A DNA stretch of 64,000 bases from Pachypanchax playfairii (lineage: Eukaryota > Chordata > Actinopteri > Cyprinodontiformes > Aplocheilidae): the NCBI GenBank assembly GCA_006937955.1, contig SSNP01000135.1, forward strand, positions 1-64,000, read 5' to 3'. The notes under the pieces are model-generated. The model did no database searches and was not told where the DNA came from. It worked only from the letters and a program-made list of their open reading frames with translations. Numbering within the stretch: position 1 is the first letter of the stretch; every line of letters begins with the position of its first letter. The position numbers and the translations under genes are program-made. This document shows, piece after piece, positions 58,001-64,000 of this stretch.

Positions 58001-59616
58001 CCAGCCATGTAAAAACATTGTGGTACAGGTTTGTCATCTCAGCTTGAAGGTCTCTGCTGACAGTGTCGACAAGATGCATTAGCTGCAAGTCTGTAATGGC
58101 TGGGAAGCCTAGCAAAGGAGTAACAAGCTGCTGCACTACATACACTGGCTGTGTTGTGGTCTTGCCTTTATGTTCCATGACGCTTTCAAACTGACCTTTC
58201 ACCTTTAAGGGTTCACTGCTGGGCCCACATAATGGAATTTTGGCTTTAGCGAGTGGCCCATGCCACTGTTTTGAGTAAACAGATGCTGGAATGACTGTTA
58301 CCTCTGCACCCGTGTCCAACTTGAAGGTAATATCATGACCATTCACTTTAATAGTCTTTTTCCATGTCTTGGGTTTGTTACCTGTAGATACTGCTCCCAG
58401 GAAAAGAGTGCTGTCACTCTCCTCCTCCTCCAGTACTGCACTTACTCTACCTGACCGACAAACAGCTGCAAAATGTCCCCTTTTCTTACATTTTCTGCAC
58501 TCTGCTTCTCGTGCTGCACAGTTATTCAGAGAATGAGCTGGTGCTTTCCCACATCTTCCACAGCTTTTTGTCCCCCTCTGCAACTCTGTTTGGTTCTTTC
58601 CGTAGGCTGACTTTCCTGTCTGGTTTTCTTTATGGAACTTCTTTTTAAACTTGAGTAAATCCACGTTTGCCCCTTTTAGTTCTGTGGAACTTGCTTCTCG
58701 TACCATGGGTTGCTGTCTTTTAATTTCCTCGTGTTGTCTTATCGCAGTTACAGCTTTTTCCAGGGTTAATGCACTGTCCATCTGAAGTTTTTCTGACAGA
58801 CCGTGATGCCTAATACCGACCACCAACCTGTCTCGGATCATCTCATCCTGCAGTGGGCCATATTGGCAGTGCTCTGCTAGTTTATAAACTGCGGAGATGA
58901 AGGTTTCTGCTGATTCCCCTGGCTCTTGGTTTCTTTTGTTGAAACGAGCTCTTTCATAAATCACGTTATGTTTAACGATAAAGTGTTTGTCAAAAGCCTC
59001 TTTCACTGGCTTGTATGTCTTCATGTCTGCCGTACTTAGACCCAGTGTGGCCAAGATATCGTCAGCTTTATCACCCATAGCATAAATCAAAGAGTTGACT
59101 TGATATTCCTCTGCCTTACTGTCCAGTCCGGCTGCAACCCGGAACCTTTCGAATCGGCGAATCCAGTTGGGCCAGTTGGAGAAGTCTGAAAAGTTGAAGT
59201 TTTCAGGAGGATTTATGGAGAAAAGGGAATCCATGTTCTTCTTTTCGTCTTTGTTTTGCTTGTCACCCTACGATGGCTACACCGTGTTGCCTTCTTGCTT
59301 CTAGCGCCTGTTCTGTACGGCACACTACACGCCAACTGTCCGCTCCACTCAGTTTCTAACTGTCGGCTAGCGTTAGCTTATTCCGCCCGACAACTCCTTC
59401 CGGAAAACGACGGCGAATAAGACGGGATTCTGCGGACTTCTGACACCATGTTGCAGGCCCTAGGTGGCATTATGTGGGGAATCATCAAGTAGTCGAGAGA
59501 AGCTCTGATGTCGCTTTTATTTACACTCTCTTACCAGGTACACATCTGGTCCGTCCTCATATATGTCCTACCTTAAACAACACACATTAGTTCCCACTAC
59601 TATCACTCATACTACA
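55044..59616 (-). mobile_element. Ty3/gypsy LTR retrotransposon
   Basis: 4573 bp with two 168-bp LTRs (55044-55211 and 59449-59616) that begin TGTAGTATGAG and end ACA on the minus strand. By direct comparison the LTRs differ at six positions. On the minus strand, TGGTGTCAGAAGTC follows the 5' LTR directly (primer-binding site, tRNA-Leu-like as I recall) and AAAGGAGGGGGA precedes the 3' LTR (polypurine tract, 55212-55223). Each LTR has AATAAA on the minus strand. One long Gag-Pol frame is intact. The LTRs are short for the superfamily. Confidence 0.93.
55434..59234 (-). CDS. Ty3/gypsy Gag-Pol polyprotein, intact
   Basis: Single 1266-residue frame, Gag fused to Pol without frameshift. Order: Gag (about 1-200); Cys-rich knuckles (CGRCGKAPAHSLNNC 225-239, CRKCKKRGHFAAVC 246-259); aspartic protease (LDTGAEVTVIP, Asp307); reverse transcriptase (TKLDATAGFWQIPL with Asp521, LPFGISSAPEHFQR, and CHADDILVFG with Asp583/584); RNase H (Asp730, TDHKP at 796-800); integrase with His956, His959, Cys989, Cys992 and catalytic Asp1019, Asp1072, Glu1108 (D35E spacing). 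The RT motif is HADD where YxDD is usual. No envelope gene and no obvious chromodomain. All catalytic residues are present, so it may be, or recently was, active. The Met at 59234 fits the Gag N-terminus. Confidence 0.95.
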   Translation of the reverse strand: MDSLFSINPPENFNFSDFSNWPNWIRRFERFRVAAGLDSKAEEYQVNSLIYAMGDKADDILATLGLSTADMKTYKPVKEAFDKHFIVKHNVIYERARFNKRNQEPGESAETFISAVYKLAEHCQYGPLQDEMIRDRLVVGIRHHGLSEKLQMDSALTLEKAVTAIRQHEEIKRQQPMVREASSTELKGANVDLLKFKKKFHKENQTGKSAYGKNQTELQRGTKSCGRCGKAPAHSLNNCAAREAECRKCKKRGHFAAVCRSGRVSAVLEEEESDSTLFLGAVSTGNKPKTWKKTIKVNGHDITFKLDTGAEVTVIPASVYSKQWHGPLAKAKIPLCGPSSEPLKVKGQFESVMEHKGKTTTQPVYVVQQLVTPLLGFPAITDLQLMHLVDTVSRDLQAEMTNLYHNVFTWLGCLKGQYKIKLKENAKPYALSLPRRVPLPLYERVKAELDRMVAMDVIIPIEELTDWCAGMVVAPKPGEKIRICSDMTHLNEFISRERHILPAVDETLAKLAGATIFTKLDATAGFWQIPLHPESVPLTTFITPFGRYCYKRLPFGISSAPEHFQRRLTQMLSGLEGTVCHADDILVFGVSRDQHDQRLHKVLQRLQEEGLTLNKDKCQFALDKVKFLGHIVSAQGIEADPEKLRAIREMPVPKDAADVKRFVGMVNYVGKFSPRIAELTQPLRDLLKADNDWSWGSAQQRAFDDLRHELSSPAILAQYCMNRETKVAADASSFGLGGVLSQKQPSGEWRPVAFISRSMSDTERRYAQIEKEALALTWACERFQSYLVGMDFLIQTDHKPLISLLGSRALDDLPPRILRFRLRLLRFTYRIEHVPGKTLVTADTLSRAPIQTQHTPEELQLEQDVTATISLIMEHVPASEQRLEQVRTAQDNDGVCNRLKHMVASGWPAHKKALPSELQPYWQYHQDLLVADGLLMKGERIVIPVAMQDELLEKLHDGHQGMTKCCARAQQSVWWPGLSTQIKQKVENCAICTKDAFNPPEPLMTTSLPEGPWQRIAADLFQWSNAAYLVVIDYFSRYIELAKLTSTITAQVVERLKSIFARHGVPETVVTDNGPQFSSAEFSSFARAYDFNHTTSSPRYPQSNGEAERAVRTVKALLKKGEDPYRALMAYRATPLSHGSSPAQLLMGRNIRTPLLVSRDKLKPGWPDLQAFRRKDQEMKEKQASWFNKSHKAKTGQELRPGQKVWVKNMKDPGTVSGPAQTPRSYNIDLPSGRLRRNRSHIRVIPETPRVTRPRRVIRPPNRLDL

Positions 59617-59688
59617 ACTGTGAAGGTAAGAACACCTGTGGAGCTAAAATATTCAACAGAAACCTCAAAAAAAGGTTTTTATTGGAAG
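59617..59688. mobile_element. TTAA element, 3' scrap beside the gypsy LTR
   Basis: AAGGTAAGAACACCTGTGGA and GCTAAAATATTCAACAG match the right end of the TTAA element (62213-62285). Only about 70 bases remain, beginning exactly at the LTR edge. The terminal CTTTAA is altered. Confidence 0.7.
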
Positions 59689-61343
59689 GGCCTAAACATC
59701 ACATCAAACACAAACTTTGACTGGAATGTGCACAGAGCCTCAATCCTGGGTTACAAACAAACAAATAAAAATTTACAACCTCCGTTTTAATCTATAGGAT
59801 TTCCCTTGAAATACAGGTAAACTCTTGAAAGCAAAGTAGAACTGAATTGGTTGAACAGGAACTTGATGTACACATGCAGCAGATTCTGACCAAGTAAAAA
59901 GGCACAAAAACAGTAAGTTGACAGAAAGTGAAATCAGTGTCTGCCCAGCTTCAGATGCCTTTTTTCCTTTGTGATTGTTACAGTAGATAAGCAAAGTTAC
60001 CAATGTATATTGTAAAGCAATTTCCCTTTTCACTGCTTTGGAGCTGATACAAATTATTTTTTTAAAAGTAAGGCTTTCCGTACATATCTATTTGTGTCTG
60101 TTCAGTACTTGTCCCCATGGGTGTGAGCATTTATACTGGCATTATTAGGAGTGTGTGTTTGCAGCTCATGAAGTGAGGGATGGACATCAACAGTGCAGCT
60201 CGACGAGTGAACAAGGCAGATCAGTCAAAGACTTAAAGCTCAGCTTCCCAGTGGAGGATACGGATAGACTTTGATGTTGATGTGAACAAATAAAAGGAAG
60301 CCAAAATGAGTGGAATGAACCATTATCTGCTGTGGAGAGGCCCTCCCATGGAACCGAGCCTGCCTGCTTTGCTTCCAATCAGGGTGGTGAAGGGGGATTG
60401 AAGAAGATTGGCTGAGAGAAGAGCGTTTGCAAGGGAGAAAGACATGGAATCCTATTGATTTGACTCTTGCACTAAATCCAAACACTGCAGAGTCCTATAT
60501 TTGTCAGAGTGTGCGACCTTTTACAGAGGACAGTTGTACATGTGATATCTACTTTAAAACTGTTAAAGGCCAGGCAAAGATGAACTGAGCATACAGAGAA
60601 ATCACTGATAACTCTATCCACTGGCCTTCATGGTGTTCTTTAACAAATCAAGAGATTTTAACTGCTTTTCTCACACAAATACCCCTACATACTGAGTTGG
60701 AATAAATTAATATTAAGACTTGGAAACGCATGTGTAGCACCTCTAAGGTGATCTAAGAGAGAAAGACACAAATATGAAATTCACATGTAAACTCTCTCTG
60801 CTTGTTGTTAAAATAAATTAAGGTAAAAACAGTTACTAAAACTTACCTTAACTGCTAAAGAAGGTATGCGCCAACTAATTCAATCACTTAAGACTTTTGT
60901 TTCATAAAGCAGTTCTAAATCTGACTTTGCCAAAAGCAAAAACCTACTTCTAAAAAGGTCCATCATTCTGGAAATAAACAGAGACCCATTTAAAGGCACA
61001 GGAAATTTGTTTGCTCTAGCTGACACGTTAACTATCTTTTGTACTGGCTGGAAAAAGTGGGTCAGGCGCTCTGGTAGCAAGTGTACGCAGAAGAATCACA
61101 GAGAGGATTTGTGCGGTGACCCACCAATGAAAAGCCATTCTTTTATTTAAATAAATAGCATACAAATATACTGTATATGCAGCATTAAACATATATTCAT
61201 AATGTTGTCATATGAAAGTGGTGTTCAGAGATGGTTTACTAACCTGTCCATGGATTATGGCAGTTAATGTAAGGTTTCTTGGTTGTCTGTTTATCCATTG
61301 GTCTATTTGGTTTGTGTGAAGTTATGTGTTTTGTTTGTCTTAA
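59689..61343. other. intergenic, nothing recognised
   Basis: Short frames only. No element ends or arrays noted. Confidence 0.4.
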
Positions 61344-61617
61344 AGAGGCCATTTCACACAAATTTCAGGACTTTGTGGTTATTTCTTAAGTATTAACCTA
61401 TATGAAACATTTTATATCTAAAAAACGTTAGGAAACGCTGATTAACAGACCTTTCAATCTCTCTGCGTCAAAATTCGTCTGGTTTCGTCAGGCTTCGGGC
61501 AGCAGCTCGTTCATATTCATTATTCAAATTTGCTAGACTCTGATTGGCTAACAAAGTAGCCTATGAGAGCAAGGTATACTGTTTCCTGCCCCGCTGCGCA
61601 TGGCAACATCAGAAAGG
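61344..61617. mobile_element. TTAA element, left-half copy
   Basis: TTAA at 61340-61343 then AGAGGCCATTTCACACAAAT, with the left half of the family up to GGCAACATCAG. Right half absent. Confidence 0.8.
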
Positions 61618-61734
61618 TTACTCTATTACCTTATTTCCTGCAAAACTTGTTTTTTGTTATTTTTGGCCTTGAACCTTAGATGGACACAATACTTTAGTTG
61701 TATTTTGTGGTTAGGAAATATTAAAGAGGCCATT

Positions 61735-62285
61735 TTATACAAATTTCAGGACTTTGTGGTTATTTCTTAAGTATTAACCAGTAATATAAAACATTTTATA
61801 TCTAAAAAACCGTCAGGAAACACTGATTAACAGACCTTTCAATCTTTCTGCATTAAAATTCCGGTGGTTCCGGCTCCTTCCGTCAGACTGCTTCGTCAGC
61901 AGCTCATTCATATTCATTATTCAAATTTGCTGGACTCAGATTGGCTAACAAACTATACTATGAGAGCACAATATACTGTTTCCTGCCCCGCTGCGCATGG
62001 CAACAGCAGACGTACTCTCTTCCTGTTTGCTACATCTTATGCTACAGCTTTTAGCCAGCAGCATGCTAGTCGTGGTTTCAACTGCCGGAGCTGATGAATA
62101 CTAATGAGCAAAGGAGCTGTGACGAAACAGATACAGGCCGTTCGCCACCTGCGTAGCTTGAGAGATACAAACTGAAAGAGAGGTTGTTGACCTGTTTTCA
62201 CACCCACTATGAAGGTAAAAACACCTGTGGAGCTAAAATATTCAACAGAAACCTCAGAAAAACTATTTTTAATGGAATGGCCTCT
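61735..62285. mobile_element. TTAA element, complete copy
   Basis: 551 bp flanked by TTAA (61731-61734, 62286-62289) with ends AGAGGCCATTT and, inverted, AGAGGCCATTCC. This is the reference copy for the interrupted one at 6436-9060 and for the partial copies nearby. No coding sequence, so it is a nonautonomous piggyBac-like MITE. Confidence 0.88.
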
Positions 62286-62332
62286 TTAAAACAGCTTTAT
62301 TGAATTTGTTGCAAATGTCAACATGGACTTAT

Positions 62333-62972
62333 GGTGCGTTCACACCGGCCACTTTGTCAAGCAACGTCAAGCAATGATCATAACGCTCCAAGTTTGACGT
62401 TTGAAAGTTGAAGCTAATAATGCCTGCCAGTGAGAGCACATAGGCGTTGAAGCTCGTAACGCTGGACCGTTAAGAAGAGCGCGTAGGCTGGGCTTCCTTT
62501 GTTATCGGATGTTCGGTGCTATGGCGGATCATATAGAGTGGCTTGGCTTTATTTACTCCGTTTGTGGATACAGCCCATTCTTCAGATGCATTCTGAGTTT
62601 GAGGAGTTAAACCATTTGCTCCTGGAGCTATATATGGATGAGGTTCTCTTCCAGCGCTACTTCCGTCTGTCCCGCATCCTGTTTGAAGACTTCCTGCTTC
62701 ATTCAGGTACGTCACTACGATGAGACGCTCTGATTGGTTGACATGGTGCTTCAAGAGCATTAAGAGCGTCAAAAGTTCAGCTTGCTGAACTTTCTGTGTT
62801 TCGAGCTTTTCAAGTGTTTCAAGCGTCAACGCCTGAAACGCTCGAAAAGTTGACGCTCATAATGCTCACAAAGCGACGCAGAGCAGTTGACGTCTGTCTG
62901 ACGCACTCCACCATAGACTTTACATGTCAACTTGCCGCTTCTGACGTTGACGGTTGGGCGCACCATAATGCA
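62333..62972 (+). mobile_element. Harbinger-like element with transposase remnant
   Basis: Ends TGGTGCGTTCACACC and, inverted, TGGTGCGCCCAACC, with TTA on the left and TAA on the right (a TWA target). The interior (62595-62700) reads LLLELYMDEVLFQRYFRLSR then ILFEDFLL, the N-terminal segment of PIF/Harbinger transposases. No catalytic domain remains. The right half (62745-62900) is rich in short inverted CTTCAAG/CTTGAAG and AGCGTC/GACGCT motifs. Confidence 0.72.
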
Positions 62973-64000
62973 AATACTGTGTAGTAATGATGAGAATAGT
63001 AACCTCTATGTCTAAAAATTGAATCCAATGTTCAGATAAAATTCAACTATACTGTAACGTACATATTTATGGTAATTGTGAGGAGACATAGAGGAGCCGG
63101 GTGTAGCCTTTAGGAGCAAAACACCTGCCCCAAGTACAGGTAGCCCCGAGGGACAAATATAGCGAGTGCGGTTTTCACAGTGCACACTGCATACATTACA
63201 TATACCACTAGCCTGTTCATATGTTTCATGTTTGCTTCAGGGAACATTTTTCTCTTAATTTCTTAGTCTTTACCAAAGAAAACAAAAATGGTTTTCAAGT
63301 TACGTATGAGTAAAGTGGAAAGTGGGCATCTGTGGAAAGGTTTTTCTTTTTATCTTTAACTTTTATAGGCAAATATGTATTTGATTAGCATTCAATTGTT
63401 AATTAAATACAACCACAATTCAAAAAACATGAAAATTACGAATCAATAAAAGGCATTGGCTAAAGTATATGCTTATTTTGCCATACCTTAAAAATAACAT
63501 AAATTAGCAAACCAGAGTTACATTGCATTTCTTTATAAATTAAACAAAAATGCAATATTATTAATTATAACAATACACACACAAAAACCAACCGAACAAA
63601 ATAATTAACAAAAGAATTTTTTTTAGTGGGGTAATACATAAAGTTAAATGGTAATCTAACCAAACATCACAAAGATTCAACTTGATATTGCTCAGTCATT
63701 CAATATTTTTGTACTTTTCTAATACTTTCTTTGAGGTTATGAGCAGACAATATTTTACCTTTTATAAAGGCCTCTTTAACATATTACAGTTGGACAAATA
63801 TGGATTAGCTGTGACCAGACTGATTTCTGCTGCCTCTGCTGCAACACTAATCTTGAATTTTTCACAGTGTTAACTTTTCTTGCTGTGGTCCTCACCTCTG
63901 TGAGAAGCAAGGGAGACTAGTTGTTGCTCCAGGGCAGAAGTGGTTGCACTTTAGAGCTACCCCTTTTTCTCTCTCACTTGCAGCTAGTGGGATTCAAAAA
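62973..64000. other. intergenic, nothing recognised
   Basis: AT-rich DNA without recognised element or coding motif to the window end. Confidence 0.4.

Noticed and set aside
56503..58047. Plus-strand frames inside the gypsy element
   Set aside because: Shadows of the minus-strand Gag-Pol frame, which carries all the recognised domains.

Overview
The window is a stretch of ray-finned (teleost) fish nuclear genome. Evidence: spliced, vertebrate-type exons of a neuronal voltage-gated calcium channel, and the typical teleost mix of mobile elements (Tc1, Harbinger, hAT, TTAA-target elements, L1-like and other LINEs, tRNA-derived SINEs, a Ty3/gypsy element) with many simple repeats. No bacterial-style operons, rRNA genes or real tRNA genes are seen. 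Species cannot be named from sequence alone.

Host gene: the only protein-coding host gene I can support is the 3' end of an N-type (Cav2.2) calcium channel alpha-1 gene, cacna1b-like, on the + strand. Exons are at 4092-4201 (IQ-like calmodulin-binding segment), 4809-4948, 13605-13683 (weaker), 22643-22753 (SMPRL block), 40254-40458 (poly-His/Arg block), 44577-44773 and 45363-45884 (last coding exon with the proline-rich SH3 ligand and the stop). Splice phases agree across the supported junctions. At least one exon of the family may be unfound between 4948 and 22643. The upstream channel exons lie left of the window.

Layout: 1-2640 holds a Tc1 fragment against a decayed, intron-containing Harbinger transposase. 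3555-3745 is a LINE RT scrap. The 4.9-22.6 kb introns are packed with elements: a hAT-like MITE (5637-6284), a four-deep nest (6436-9060), a GT-flanked repeat (9557-9900), SINEs (11430-11770, 12758-13310) and one L1 (14553-20335) broken by two hAT insertions. A long-inverted-repeat family has a copy at 20705-21777. The 22754-40253 intron contains a roughly 9.1-kb array of a 16-bp unit (23044-32180), LINE debris, a frameshifted Tc1 element with both ends (35512-37090), a hexamer array, and a tetranucleotide array that ends about 20 nt before the acceptor of exon 40254. The next intron holds a three-deep nest (40626-44475).

Downstream of the stop codon: a 30-bp minisatellite (46920-47385), dispersed repeats, a long AT-rich stretch with little recognisable content (48.5-53.3 kb), a hAT end, an intact-ORF Ty3/gypsy element (55044-59616, - strand), more TTAA elements (61344-62285) and a Harbinger-like element (62333-62972).

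Most open frames over 60 codons here are chance or repeat-derived. The most interesting features are structural: nesting with readable target duplications, a SINE that spawned a minisatellite, the intronic 16-bp satellite, and the divergent channel tail that lacks the usual PDZ-binding end. No wholly new biochemical system is evident.
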